A stretch of DNA of 64,000 nucleotides, taken from positions 4,180,098-4,244,097 of the forward strand of contig JAQFVV010000017.1 in the NCBI GenBank assembly GCA_028023455.1, in the 5' to 3' direction. Shown here in pieces: positions 43,775 through 54,898 of the stretch. Origin of the DNA: Epiperipatus broadwayi (Eukaryota; Onychophora; Udeonychophora; Euonychophora; Peripatidae). The notes under the pieces are model-generated. The model made no database searches, was not told the DNA's origin, and worked only from the letters and a program-made list of their open reading frames with translations. How positions within the stretch are numbered: position 1 is the first letter of the stretch; each line of letters begins with the position of its first letter. The position numbers were made by a program, and so were the translations under genes.

Positions 43775-44165
43775 AGAGACAAAACTCTCCATAGATTAGA
43801 TCTAACCAGTGCAAGCCTGAGTAATAAAAGATCCAAGAAGGTTTAAAATTCATATCTAGTGCCTATTCACCCGATATCCCCAGCTTGTGGCTTTCATCTA
43901 GGATAACCCTTGGTAGTACCTAGATTTTTTTAGGATCTAATGCAACTCTCTAGAAGCCACCTTTTACCTTTTTAGAAATTAGTCTGAAAATAATGGATGG
44001 GTAGGCAGTAGATAAGGATTTTATGCACAAACCTTTTTGCATCTATTGATTACTGTGGCTTACATGGGATTGCACTACTGTACGGATAGTTTTGCCTCTG
44101 TTTTAATAACTTATGTAAACATAGAGAATAGTGATCATGTGATATTTAGTGGTAAACTGTACTGT
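43775..44165. mobile_element. Group A ribozyme element, inverted, hammerheads deleted
   Basis: AGAGACAAAACTCTCC.. (left) is mirrored by GGATAGTTTTGCCTCTG (right). The left hammerhead lost GAAA/CTAG; the right lost the CTGATGA half but keeps AATTAGTCTGAAAATAATGG. Confidence 0.75.
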
Positions 44166-44545
44166 TGAATTGATAAATAAAAAGTGCAAATCACTAGTAA
44201 GACAAGAATGCGGGAACTGGATGTTAAGAATCTTTTTTTGAATAAATAATTCTTAATAATAATGCTAAAAAACTAAGGATCCATTTTATTTAAATTAATA
44301 AAATAATAAAACAAAAAAACTATATCAATAAGAATATAAATATATATGTTTTGTATAGATTAGTGCAATAGTGTAATGGCAGATTACAATTGAGTGCCAT
44401 AAATTATGGCTAAGTCTTTATCACTTTTGGAGTTCAAAGTTCATATGAACTCCCAAGCAATAAACTATACAGGTGTTTTTTTTTTAAGAATCTAATGTTT
44501 CTATCCAAAACCTTAATGTTTTTTAAAAATAAATGCAATACACAT
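44166..44545. other. AT-rich spacer
   Basis: Nothing recognised. Confidence 0.5.
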
Positions 44546-44571
44546 GCATGCACACACACACACACACACAT
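44546..44571. repeat. (CA)n microsatellite
   Basis: About twelve CA units. Confidence 0.95.
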
Positions 44572-44880
44572 AATAAATATTATAATATATGTATATACTG
44601 TAGATAATATGTTAATAAAATAATTTCTACAAGAATATGTAGATAATCATCAAATATGAAAATCTATTATAATCAACGACTAGTTTAATGTATGTTTGTA
44701 TGCATAAGGGTATGCTAATATAATTGTTAATATTAACTTTAGTCGTGCTTTGATAAAAATACACATATTAAAAGCCTGGTTTCGCAAAGTAATAAATATT
44801 GTATTAAATTTATTATCTTAATATTTGATAATTATTTATATACTCTTGTAGAATTTATTTTATTATATATATATAGATGT
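44572..44880. mobile_element. Dispersed repeat D, second locus
   Basis: Inverted copy of the 24.9-25.4 kb organisation: TGTAGATAATATG, CTACAAGAATATGTAGATAAT, AGTCGTGCTTTGATAAAAAT, AAAGCCTGGTTTCGCAAA, then TACTCTTGTAGAATT. The decayed hammerhead order is again visible near 44750-44800 (TTGATAA; AAAA; GCCTGG). Confidence 0.6.
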
Positions 44881-45144
44881 GGAAAAAGTACTCATCGTTA
44901 ATCTGTTGAATGTTCTCAGCAAACTAACCATGAAGATGACCCAAAAGCATTGAAAGTATACTTTACAATAAATCTTAAATTCTATATTTAAACTGTTTTA
45001 GTATTTTTTTACATTAATAATTAGAATAGAGAATAAAAATGTAATATATATATATATAATCATAAGAGACTTGTACACTAACTTTCAAGCTCCTTCAGCT
45101 ATCTGCTCTATTTCATATAATCGATACCCATGACCACACACATG
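44881..45144. other. AT-rich spacer
   Basis: (TA)n at 45043-45057. A block with CATTGAAAGTATACTTTA is not assigned. Confidence 0.45.
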
Positions 45145-45485
45145 TGAAAATAATAAATCTCCAATATACATATTTTATGTCAAACCAGCAATTATAAGTT
45201 GGTACAGATCATCGTATTACACACATATATACAATCAGTACTCAGTATATATATAAAGATTGCAAATCTTCAAACTTTAATGGTTAGATGACAGTGATGG
45301 AAAATGATGATCTGTATCAACTGATGAGTGCTGGTTCAGCACAAAATATATTGAAGATCATTATCTTTTTTACATGTGTGTGACCATGTGTATCACTCAT
45401 ATGAGATAGACTGGATAGCTGAACAAAGTATGAAAGTCTGTGTTCAAATCCCTTGGATTCCAAGTATATAAATTATACTTATATT
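45145..45485. mobile_element. Group C ribozyme element, inverted dimer
   Basis: Minus unit 45145-45235 (hammerhead decayed: CTTATAA), centre with ACAATCAGTACTCAG, plus unit 45300-45450 ending GTGTTCAAATCCCTTGG. Plus hammerhead at about 45305-45365: CTGATGA, stem II GTGCTG/CAGCAC perfect, but AAAA for GAAA. Confidence 0.7.
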
Positions 45486-45792
45486 CAATCAAATGTTATA
45501 TATACGTAATACATTGATAGGTGAATAATTATTCAAAGGTGTTAAAGAAAATAATCTGTTTATAGTCCCTATAGTTTAAATTTAAACCATTTAATTTGGA
45601 GTTTTAATATTATCTCAATTGATTTAAATTTTGTAATTATTTATTCATCACAAAATATGTTGATCATTTATCCTTTTCACATGTGTGTGATCATGTGTAT
45701 CAGTCATATCAGATAAAGTGGATATCTGAAGGAAGCTTGAAAGGCTGTGTTTAAGTCCCTTATGGGAACATCTAAAGCTCCAAGTATATAAA

Positions 45793-45945
45793 TTATAGGC
45801 AAAACTCACTATACATATTGCCACACACAACAAGCTAGAGTAATCAATGGATGCCAGAAGGCTTGTGCATAAAATCCCCATTTAGTGCCTACTCATCTAA
45901 TATCCAGACTAGTTTCTAGCTTGTGGCCTTCATCAGTGAGGTGAA
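45793..45945 (-). mobile_element. Group A ribozyme element, truncated after the hammerhead
   Basis: GGCAAAACTCACTATACATA, GATGCCAGAAGGCTTGTGC, CTCATCTAATATCCAGACTA, then the hammerhead, ending abruptly at TCAGTGAG where the direct repeat resumes. Confidence 0.78.
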
Positions 45946-45950
45946 TGAGT
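45896..45950 (-). ncRNA. Hammerhead ribozyme (group A), 5' arm partly lost
   Basis: Minus strand: CTGATGA (45936-45930), GGC/GCT stem II, GAAA (45916-45913), CTAG, cleavage GTC, TGGATATTAGATGAG. Boxes intact. The upstream stem I arm is replaced by flanking sequence (CTCATTCACCTCA), which still offers CTCA for pairing with TGG. Confidence 0.6.
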
Positions 45951-46062
45951 ATTCAAAGGTTATAAAGGGAATAATTTATTTACACTCTCTTTATAGTTTA
46001 AATTTAGGCCATTTAATTTGGAGTTTTAATATTATCTCAATTGATTTAAATTTTGGACTTAT

Positions 46063-46315
46063 TTGTATTTACCTAAATACACTTTTTTATATATCTATGT
46101 CAAGTTAGTTTGAGGTGGGGGTACATCTTGTTCGGATCATTGCTAAACAGTTATAAATAAATGGTGTTGTAGATAAATTGGATGATTTATAAAAATGTGG
46201 GATAAGATTCTTATACATTGTGATATATAAGATCTAAACTTAATAATATTTGTGTTTAAAATTTTTTATTATCTTATTTCAAAAATAATATTAACAAATT
46301 GAATACCTTGTGAAT
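46063..46315. other. AT-rich spacer
   Basis: Nothing recognised. Confidence 0.5.
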
Positions 46316-46436
46316 TTTTCTTTTTTTCATATGTCATAGCATCGGCCGGGAGGCGAATCCACAACAACCGTCTGCAACCAACTGCTTGCTTGCAAGGCTG
46401 CTGCGCTAACCTCTCGGCTAACAACGCTTGATTGTT
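46316..46436 (-). mobile_element. tRNA-derived SINE
   Basis: Same minus-strand structure as 27.1 kb: TAGCCGAGAGGTTAGCGCAG, CCTTGCAAGC, GTGGATTCGCCTCCCGG, GCTATGACATATG, A tail on the left. No clear target duplication. Confidence 0.85.
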
Positions 46437-47089
46437 AAAATTGTTGTATATAGTAACTTTTGCATTTTTGAAAATTATTAGGAATAACTTTTAGATTCAT
46501 AATAAAAATGATGTCAGGGGGTTAATATTTAAATACATAGACTATCTCAAAAGTTAATAAAGTTTGATGCATCATAAAACATAATATTTTATGTGTGAAT
46601 AAATGATTTAATAGAAATCCCTCTACTTGCACTATAAAAACATTTAATATATGCAAATTAATATATGCCAATTACCTTAGAATTAAATAATAAATTAATA
46701 TTTATATTTAGCTCACAATATACTTGAAAACTATTTTAAAATTATTAATATCAATTGATTTGTTATTTAGAATGTATGTGTTTGTGGGTATATTTATTCT
46801 TATCTATTTTGTTTTCTAATTTAGGATCAATATTTTAAAACTTTAATATATAAATTTATTCAATATTTATCAAGAATATTATTTATTCTAATGCAAAATA
46901 AATAAAAGAAAATTGCTTTACTCTATTGTATTTATACATATATATACACAGGTATATAATAAGCATGTGTGTTTCGGTTATTACATAGTAGAGATGTCTG
47001 CCCATCCCTTGTATATGTATTAAATGGATTATGTCCTGTACATGAGAGGTCAGATTGACCTTAGGTCAACATGGGTGTGACAAGAATCA
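46437..47089. other. AT-rich spacer
   Basis: No gene or repeat recognised. Confidence 0.45.
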
Positions 47090-47405
47090 CGGCCTCAGGG
47101 TGGCCTTTGAGCATTCCATCATCAAATTTTCAATTGAATGGATGGTTGAAGAGTTGGAGTGTGGAGTAGATTGAGGGGTCCATTAAAGAATGAGGATTGG
47201 CTATCTTAATATATATCTGAGCACTTATATCATATATGTGTGGAGATGGTAATCTGGACCAACTGATGATTGCTGGTTTAACATGAAATACATATATTGG
47301 TGATTATTTATCTTTTCAACATATCTGTGTTTAAGTGTGTTATGGGATAGTGTGGAGAGTGGTGGGTTGTGTGAAAGTCTGTGCTCATATACTATATATA
47401 TATGA
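47090..47405 (+). mobile_element. Group C ribozyme element
   Basis: Shares GAGCATTCCATCATCAAATT, GGCTATCTTAATATA..CTGAGCACT with the 35.4-kb dimer, then a hammerhead relic at about 47255-47310 (CTGATGA; stem II TTGCTG/TAACAT weakened; GAAA; TACATA; TATTGG) and the 3' part GTGGAGAGTGGTGGGTTG. Both boxes are present but stem II is largely lost, so I do not call it an active ribozyme. Confidence 0.68.
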
Positions 47406-47552
47406 TTTAAGTATTTAAATTTTATAAAACTGTATAACTTTATTTTTGAATATTTATTTAATTTTATAAATTGTAAAGAATTATATAAGTTAAAATATTT
47501 TAATTGTAAAGAACACTGTAACATCTAGCTTGCAAATGTGTGATTTGTACCA

Positions 47553-47765
47553 ATCATAAACTATTGGAATCTACTTGAAGGACAAATTGAATAAAAACGT
47601 GTGAGAAAAAAGAAACTTTAGTTGATTGCTATGGAAATGATATTCAATTGGATGACTCATAAACTATTGGAATCTACTTGAAGGACAAATTCAATAAAAA
47701 CCTAAGAGAGAAAAGGAACTTTAGTGCATTGCTATGGAAATGATATTCATTTGAATGACATAATA
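47553..47765 (+). repeat. Tandem duplication, 103-bp period
   Basis: CATAAACTATTGGAATCTAC at 47555 recurs at 47658; both copies run on to TTGCTATGGAAATGATATTC. Confidence 0.88.
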
Positions 47766-48670
47766 TGACATTGGAAAGAAAGTCTATAAATATGATTGAA
47801 CTTTTTATATATATATTTTTCTCATCATTCTTCTTCTTTACGCATTCATTCATTTATTTTTATACTTGTATTTTAAAAATTATATTGAAACTGCAATGAC
47901 AGAAATAATGCTAAAGGAATTAACATTTGTCTAGAAGGCAAAAGCATTCTAAATTGGTTTTCACAGAGGCAAAACTCTTCATACAGTGGAATGGTGATCA
48001 TGTGACGATTGATGGTTTTAATTGGTTTTAATATTATCTTATTTGGTAACATCATTTTAAACAAAAATGTTTTTAAAATTTAGGAATGACGAATGCTAAG
48101 AAAATAATTACTCTCAAAGTTCGTGAAAAAAAACACCGTTGAACTTTATCAATTATAATTCTTATAAACTCCTTGTAATCAAGTATTATGAAAAGGTAAA
48201 ATTGAAGTTCAAAAGTTTATAATGCATTAAGGATGCATTTGGCAGATGACTGCCAGTATCGTAGTGATGTTGAATGGTTAGCTTTTCTGAAAGCATTAAA
48301 ATGCTTTATAAAATTTTTGAATTTCAATTTTATCTTTTCATAATAGTCGATTATAATGAGTTTATTAGAAGTACATTATTTGATGAAATGAGAAGCAAAT
48401 ATTTAGAATTATCGATTATAATACGAATTTTGCAAATGAAGAAAACAAAATCTATAGATGACAAATAAACTATTTTACTAACACACCTGTGGAATGGATT
48501 CATTTTGGTAAAACATTTTTGTCATCACCAAATTCTTTAAAATCATCAAATGATTTAAAAAAGAAGCTATGGACTGTTTTAGAAAAACTTTGTTTTTTAA
48601 TTTAATATGTAATATTTTTTGCAATTATCCATGTAATTGAAAAACATATAGTTTTTCATAAATTATAATT
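47766..48670. other. AT-rich region with a small group A scrap
   Basis: AGAGGCAAAACTCTTCATAC, GGTGATCATGTGACGATTGATGG at 47965-48020 is a group A terminal scrap. A plus frame 48274-48468 (64 codons) has no domain. Confidence 0.4.
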
Positions 48671-49475
48671 ATCATATATGGTATGGCTGAAGATCTATCA
48701 GCCCCATATAGCTATTTGAGTTGGATAGCTGGGTTTGAAGACATGTAGGTGTCTGAAAATTTCAGATTTTTCACTCAATAGATAACTTTTAGATAAGTGC
48801 TTGGCTTTGGGTTGGTATTTTTAGATCTAGTGTCTGAACCTACTCTGGCACCTTTCTGAGGAGTGCCAAAGCATGAAACCATGGTCAAGAGTTGGAGGGG
48901 GGGGTTCCTGACAGAGATATTTTAAGTGCTGGCTCTGGCTAAGCATTTATCACAAAGCTTGTTGAGGAATTGGCAATCCTCATTGTTTATAACTTATAAG
49001 CTTAAGTGAATAATGTCATGTGATCTATGATTCTTATTTTGACTATTTATAGTCTCTGCCTTAAATCTTATGCAATGTTATATTGCTAAGACTATTAATA
49101 TATGGTATGGCTGAAGATCTATCTGCCCCATGTAGCTATTTGAGTTGGATAGCTGGGTTTGAAGACATGTAGATGTCTGAAAATTTCAGATTTTTCACTC
49201 AATTGATAACTTTTAGATAAGTGCTTGGCTTTGGGTTGGTATTTTTATATCTAGTGTCTGAACCTACCCTGGAACCCTTCTGAGTAGTGCCAAAGCATGA
49301 AACCATAGTCAGAGGTTGGGGGGGTTCCTGTCATATATATTTTAAGTGCTGGCTCTGACTAAGCATTTATCACAAAGTTTGTCAAGGAATTGGCAATCAT
49401 CATTGTTTATAACTTACAAGCTTAAGATAATAGGGTCATGTGATCTATGACTCTTATTTTGACTATTTATCATAT
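48671..49475 (+). mobile_element. Group B ribozyme element, two head-to-tail monomers
   Basis: GTATGGCTGAAGATCTATC at 48681 recurs at 49105, period 424 bp, and both copies run to TGATCTATGA.TCTTATTTTG. Each monomer has one hammerhead relic (about 48853 and 49277): CTGAGGA or CTGAGTA, stem II GTGC/GCAT, GAAA, stem III CCATGG or CCATAG, TC. Boxes carry one or two changes. Confidence 0.85.
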
Positions 49476-50160
49476 AGATGTGTTTAGAAGGAAAATAAAC
49501 TTGGAAAAACAAGTATCTTTATAATAAAACTATTTTATTTTACTATATAAACATCTTCAATTGTGTGAACATTATTTGTAAAGTATGATTATTATAAGAT
49601 TATAGTCAATACTTAAAATTATTTGTTTATTTATCTAATGATATGTTTTATTTATCCTATATTTTTCTGGTCTTTTTTGTGGCTATGCATTTTTAAAAAT
49701 ATTTGGTTTTTTATCAAAGCTCTTATATTTGAGTATGTGCAAATGTGTGCATCCTAGTTCAATGGCATGTAGTTTGTAATAATAATATATTAATAAATAT
49801 TATATGATAAAATGAAATATAATGAATAAAAGCAGCCACTGAGAATAATACAATGCTTATGTTTATAGAAGATATATAGAAAAAGACAGATATATTTATT
49901 TAATAGTTATATAGAAGTAAATAAAACATACTAGGTGATTTAATTAATATAATTCTGATCAAATTTTATTATAAGAAATTTATGCATATTTTTAAAAACA
50001 AGCTTCCTTTATTGAGTCTGACTTTGTGGAACAACATATATACGGAACTACCTACACGCACTAAAATATAAAGAGACACCTGATACTTTTAATTTTTGAT
50101 TCACATTTGAAATAAAGTATTAATTATTTATTTATTTCTGTATAAATATATAGTACCATT
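49476..50160. other. AT-rich spacer
   Basis: No gene or repeat recognised. Confidence 0.45.
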
Positions 50161-50286
50161 CTTTTTTTTATATGTCATAGCATCGGCTGGAAGGCGAACC
50201 CTGAACAACCGTCTGCAAACAACTGCTTGCTTGCAAGGCAGCTGCACTGACCTCTCGGCTAACAATGCTTGACATATATATAGTAT
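50158..50286 (-). mobile_element. tRNA-derived SINE
   Basis: Copy with TAGCCGAGAGGTCAG, CTGCCTTGCAAGCAAGCAG and GGGTTCGCCTTCCAGCCG on the minus strand. ATATATAGTA occurs on both flanks, a possible short target duplication. Confidence 0.85.
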
Positions 50287-50795
50287 TCAGTAGCATTCTG
50301 ACTAAAATTTAAACTTGGTGACATTACCTACATAAAAATTTTGTTAGCTTAATTTCTCTTATTTTAATTCTAAGACTATCTAAATTAATTGAAAAGTAAT
50401 TAAAATAGTTTACCTTATTATTAAATAATAACCTATATATTTATACTTTACGTTTGTCCAATATAATAATAAATCATGCTTCATAATGGAAAATGGCTGA
50501 ACATATTTTTAACAAGTGATATATCAATATTTATTATTTTATATTATCTCATGCAAAATTTTAAGATTTTTTTTTTTTTATTCTTAGGACAATATAATAA
50601 AAGTAATAATGTGTATATTATGTTAGGAATATATTAATAAAAGTATATAAATAGTTTTACATGATGGCAATAATAAAGTAAATATTGATGAATTTATTTG
50701 TTGACATTTTATGTATACATTTCAAAAATAAGATTTAAACATAAACAAAAAACATTTAAATTATTGTTAAAGTATCTGTATGCGTCTATGTGTAT
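50287..50795. other. AT-rich spacer
   Basis: No gene or repeat recognised. Confidence 0.45.
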
Positions 50796-50996
50796 TTAAT
50801 TATAATAAAAATAATAAATTTAATGATAATAAACTATTAAAAACAATCTTAAAATCTGCAGAAGCACTTTTGGTTAATTTCTTAGTTTAATGGCAGTTGA
50901 GGCAAGTTTAAGAAATTAACCAAAAGTACTTCTGCAGATTTAAAGACTGTTTTTAATAGTTTATTACCATTAAATTTATTGTTTTATTATAATTCA
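50796..50996. mobile_element. Foldback element (~200 bp)
   Basis: Arms of ~87 bp (AATTATAATAAAA ... AATCTGCAGAAG, CTTTTGGTTAATTTCTTA) are mirrored after a 20-nt loop (TAAGAAATTAACCAAAAG, CTTCTGCAGATT ... TTTTATTATAATT). Very few mismatches. Confidence 0.85.
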
Positions 50997-51244
50997 ATTT
51001 GTTTTAATTAACGGATATTTTATTCATGTCTATATGTATTTATACATTGTTAAAACCGTCAAAACATCACATGATTACCATTTCATATGCTTACACATGC
51101 TGTTAATAAGAGTACAACTCTCTCTACAGTATTTCTATCAAATGCAAGTCTTCATAATCAAAGGATGCAGAAAGGTTTGTATGCAAAATCTTTTAGGATG
51201 CCAGAAAGCTTGTGCATAAAATCCCCATCTAGTGCCTACTCATC

Positions 51245-51302
51245 TAATATCCCTAGACTAGTTTCTGGCTTGTGGCCTTCATCAGTGAGGAGCCTTGGAT
51301 CT
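51245..51302 (-). ncRNA. Hammerhead ribozyme, type I (group A)
   Basis: Minus strand: CTGATGA (51285-51279), GGC/GCC stem II, GAAA, CTAG, cleavage GTC, TAGGGATATTAGAT. Boxes and stem II are intact. Stem I has one A-C mismatch beside the cleavage site. Confidence 0.72.
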
Positions 51303-51505
51303 GAGAGCACTGCACCTAGATCTTAGTGATGTTTATTGCCTTATCCACAGATTAGTTTCTAGTTATGGCATTTATCAGTGAAAAGCCTTGGATTTGAGAG
51401 CACTGCACCTAGATCTTAGTGATGTTTATTGCCTTATCCACAGATTAGTTTCTAGTTATGGCATTTATCAGTGAAAAGCCTTGGATTTGAGAGCACTGCA
51501 CCTAC
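51302..51505. repeat. 93-bp tandem duplication inside group A
   Basis: GATGTTTATTGCCTTATCC at 51328 recurs at 51421 with no visible change across the unit. Each unit holds a decayed hammerhead (CTGATAA). Confidence 0.88.
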
Positions 51506-52040
51506 ATCATAGAATTTAAGGCAACTCTCCAGCAACCACCTTTTACCTATTTGGTTAATTATAAATCTAAAAGTGCAAGATGAATACATCATAATCTTTC
51601 CAACCCAAACTCATTCAATAGTCAATTCAGTCTCTATACTTTTTGTTGTATTTGGTACAAATACCATAAAAAACTAACAGAACTTTACATGATCACCATT
51701 TCATATGCTTACACATGCTGTTACTAAGAGTACAAACTCCATATAATAGAGCCAGAAGTGAAAGCCTTCAATAATAAATGAATGCAGAAAGGCTTGTGTA
51801 CTTCCTATCCTTCCACCATACCCAGACTAGTTACTAGCTTGTGGATTTCATCAGCCAGGAGCCTTGGATTTGAGAGGATCATCATTGATGAAAGCCACAA
51901 GCTAGAAACTAGTCTGGGGATGTTGGATGAGTAGACACTAAATAGAGATTTTATGCACACACCTTCCTGCATCCATTGATTATGAAGGCTTACACTTGGG
52001 GACACTATTGTATTGAGAGTTTGTACTCTTATTATATGTT

Positions 52041-53262
52041 GCTGTGATTAACCAGTATTAAACTATACATATTTTTTTAAAAAAATGTTTTAAACATTAA
52101 TTTTTATTAAGTGCATGGTCAAAATATTTATTTAAAATGGGTATTTAAAATAGTGATTATGGTATAAAATAGATAAAAGAAATGTCTATTTAATTTAAAA
52201 TATGATTTTAAATGTAGTTCAGGTATTATTATTGTTTTTGAAACATATTGTAATACTTATTTTATAAAATTAAAAAAAAATATTTTAATGTCATGGAATA
52301 TTGTTGTGGTTAAAAAAACTTTTATAGAGTGGACAAATGGATAAATTTGACTCTTAGTAGGAAAAAAACATAGAAATGAGGGGAAATAGAATTTATGACA
52401 TGTAATGCCATAAAAACAATATCTAAGATAATGATATAGGTATGGCATCATCAAGAGAAAAATTATTTAAGCCCCTGATCTTAGATTAGACTCTCATTGT
52501 TTTGTTTCAGTGATAAACAGTAAAAAGGATTGTATATATATATAATTTTATTCAAAATTTAAAATGAATATTATGGGCTAATTCCATGAAGCATCTGTGC
52601 AAAAGATTTCAGGTCTTTTGAGAATTTCAGTAGAATAACATCAGATAAAAATCATCTCATTTTGATAAATGTATCAGAATCAAGTGCTGTAATATATTTA
52701 AGAATATTTTGAAGAAATTAACAACTACTATTGCTATTACATAAATGAATTGTATTAAACACTGTAAAATGTTAAATAAAGAATACTTTATTAAATGTAA
52801 AAACAAGTCATCAAAATGAATAATTTTAATGCAATGCTAATAATGTGGAATAAATATGAACTATATATATAACGTCAACATAAACAACAGAACACATCAT
52901 AGGATTTTCAGAATATATAAAAGATTTGAAACTGTAAATTATTTTTATGTCTGTATGTTTATATAAAATACATAAGTGGATCATAAAAATTTTATTGTAT
53001 ATAATAAATATTATGTTTTCCAATGGAGTTACAATTTGATGACCATTCTGTGTGAATAAAAAAGAAAGTTTAATAGGTAATTTTTTTTTATAAATTATTT
53101 AATTTTGAGAATGAATGTTTGTTTAATATACAAAAGGTATATATAATTACCAAAAAAATATGTTAAATTAAATAGTAAACAAAATAAAAACAATATATTT
53201 CTTATAAATAAATGCATAAAACTTCTTATTTCTTTCCAAAAACTTTACTTCTATATATTAAC
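52041..53262. other. AT-rich spacer
   Basis: Minus frames of 65 codons (52257-52454 and 52826-53023) have no domain. Nothing supported. Confidence 0.4.
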
Positions 53263-53268
53263 TAATGA

Positions 53269-53308
<40 letters not shown>

Positions 53309-53315
53309 TCATTAG

Positions 53316-53348
<33 letters not shown>
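53258..53348. repeat. Palindrome around (TA)n
   Basis: ATTAACTAATGAACACACAT..(TA)n..ATGTGTGTTCATTAGTTAAT followed by another (TA)n. Confidence 0.88.
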
Positions 53349-53349
<1 letters not shown>

Positions 53350-53359
53350 CACATATTAT

Positions 53360-54185
53360 ACATTTCCAATATTTCAACTGTTTTTTACACCATTACAGTC
53401 ATTTTCAAGGATCTACAACAAAAAAATACACATCTTTACATAATACTCTAAATACAAAATCTCTTTCTTATATTAACATTAAAACATCAAATTCATTATA
53501 ATAAAACATATTATTTATACTTCATTATATTTTTATTTACTTCTCCCTCCCTCTACTTCCTATATTATAAAACTTGCTTTTTTTACATATTAAATATAAA
53601 TTTTCAATAAAATTGAAAGAAGGAAAAAAAACTATTTAAATCAATTTAACCCATCCCTAATTACAAATTTATTTTTTTCTTTAACTATTTTATCTAACTT
53701 CCATATCAATTGTCTACATTCCCTATCTATGCTTTTAAATCTATTTAAAAACTAATGTAAATTTTTCCTCTATCCTTTAATAATTTATTTAAATACTATT
53801 TAAACATTCTATATTACATTTTATTTTACATTCCTTATCTACACCATTAATTCTATTTGAAACAAGTTTATATTTTTTTATGTACGAATATTATTTTATC
53901 GCCCTTTCTCTGTAGTTTTTAACCTTTTCCAACATTTTTATAATAAAATGTTTATGTTCAAATTCTTTATAATGTATATACACATTGAAATTTTTATCAT
54001 TTAAATGTTGTTTAAATTTAGTTTTTAATCTATTGTTTGTTGTAACAATGTATGATACATTTTCCCCTCGCTCTTATAATTCAAATACTCTATAATATAA
54101 ATTCCATTCATTTTTTCCATTTCTTGATATTCTGTTTTATTAATTAAATTCCCTAAATTAATATACGGAAATAAAGTTTTTGGAA
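53360..54185 (-). pseudogene. Penelope-type (GIY-YIG) relic with 3' end
   Basis: Minus strand: NGIYIIEYLNYKSEGKMYHT (54110-54050, GIY half), then after a frameshift NRLKTKFKQHLNDKNFNVYI, HYKEFEHKHFIIKMLEKVKN (54030-53900), the R...H and HY.E..H signatures of GIY-YIG nucleases of PLE type. A ~500-bp tail follows, ending in CCTTGAAAATGACTGTAATG..AACAGTTGAAATATTGG, which has the layout of a decayed PLE hammerhead. No RT is visible; 5'-truncated near 54185. Confidence 0.68.
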
Positions 54186-54392
54186 AGAAACAAGAAAAGT
54201 TTTATGCATTTATTTATAATGTTGGAGAACATATATTTAAAAAAAAATAGTTGTTTCATTTGTCATTGTGTAATGATAATATTAACACAGGCAAAACTCT
54301 TCATACAGTAGTGCCACTCAGTGCCAATCAGAGTAATCAGTAGATGCCAGAAGGCTTGTGCATGAAATCCCTATCTAGTGCCTACTCATCCA

Positions 54393-54448
54393 ATATCCCA
54401 GACTAGTTTCTGGCTTGTGGCCTTCATCAGTGAGGAGCTTTAGATCTG
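54393..54448 (-). ncRNA. Hammerhead ribozyme, type I (group A)
   Basis: Minus strand: CTGATGA (54430-54424), GGC/GCC stem II, GAAA (54410-54407), CTAG, cleavage GTC ending 54401, TGGGATATTGGATGAG. Stem I partner AGATCTAAAGCTCCTCA. Confidence 0.77.
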
Positions 54449-54841
54449 AGAGAATTGTACCTAGATCTTAGGATCTAATGCAACTTTCCAGCATCCACCT
54501 TTTATCTCTACTTAACTACAAAACTATGAGAATAAAATTTAAAACACAATATTTTTAATCTAAGCTCAATAACTTATATAGTCATATGGGTCTGAACCCA
54601 TTTCAGTACCCATACCTTTTGGTGTCTTTGGCTCTTTACCAACTATAGCCACCACTATCCTAATAGACAGAATTGGTGTTAAACCACTAAACACCACATG
54701 ATTACTATTTCTTATGCTAGTTCATTATTGTTATTAAAACAGGAAAAACTCTCCATACAATAGTGCCACTCAGTGCCAACCAGCATAATCAATGGATGCA
54801 GGAAGGTTTGTGCATAAAGTCCATATCTAGTGTCTACTCAT

Positions 54842-54898
54842 CCAATATCCCCAGACTAGTTTCTGGATGTGGCCTTCATCAGTGAGAAGCTTTGGATC
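54842..54898 (-). ncRNA. Hammerhead ribozyme (group A), stem II shortened
   Basis: Minus strand: CTGATGA (54882-54876), GG/CC stem II around CCACAT, GAAA, CTAG, GTC, TGGGGATATTGGAT pairing with ATCCA and CTTCTCA. Boxes intact, one stem II pair lost. Confidence 0.65.

Larger units (their letters stand above)
45518..46062 (+). repeat. Direct repeats 422 bp apart around C and A ribozyme fragments
   Basis: A ~120-bp segment (AGGTGAAT..TATTCAAAGG ... AATTTGGAGTTTTAATATTA, CTCAATTGATTTAAATTTTG) at 45521-45640 recurs at 45940-46060. Between them lie a group C fragment (45650-45770) and a group A fragment (45793-45945). Confidence 0.75.
51050..52040. mobile_element. Group A ribozyme cluster
   Basis: A minus monomer (51060-51350, hammerhead 51245-51302), then a 93-bp tandem duplication, then an inverted short copy (51665-52035) with a minus hammerhead relic (GTAA for GAAA) at ~51830-51880 and a plus relic (TTGATGA) at ~51893-51940. 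The right end reads CACTATTGTATTGAGAGTTT. Frames at 51034-51326 and 51805-52005 are incidental. Confidence 0.78.

Noticed and set aside
47255-47310. Calling the 47.3-kb group C motif a working hammerhead
   Set aside because: CTGATGA and GAAA are present but stem II (TTGCTG versus TAACAT) no longer pairs well.
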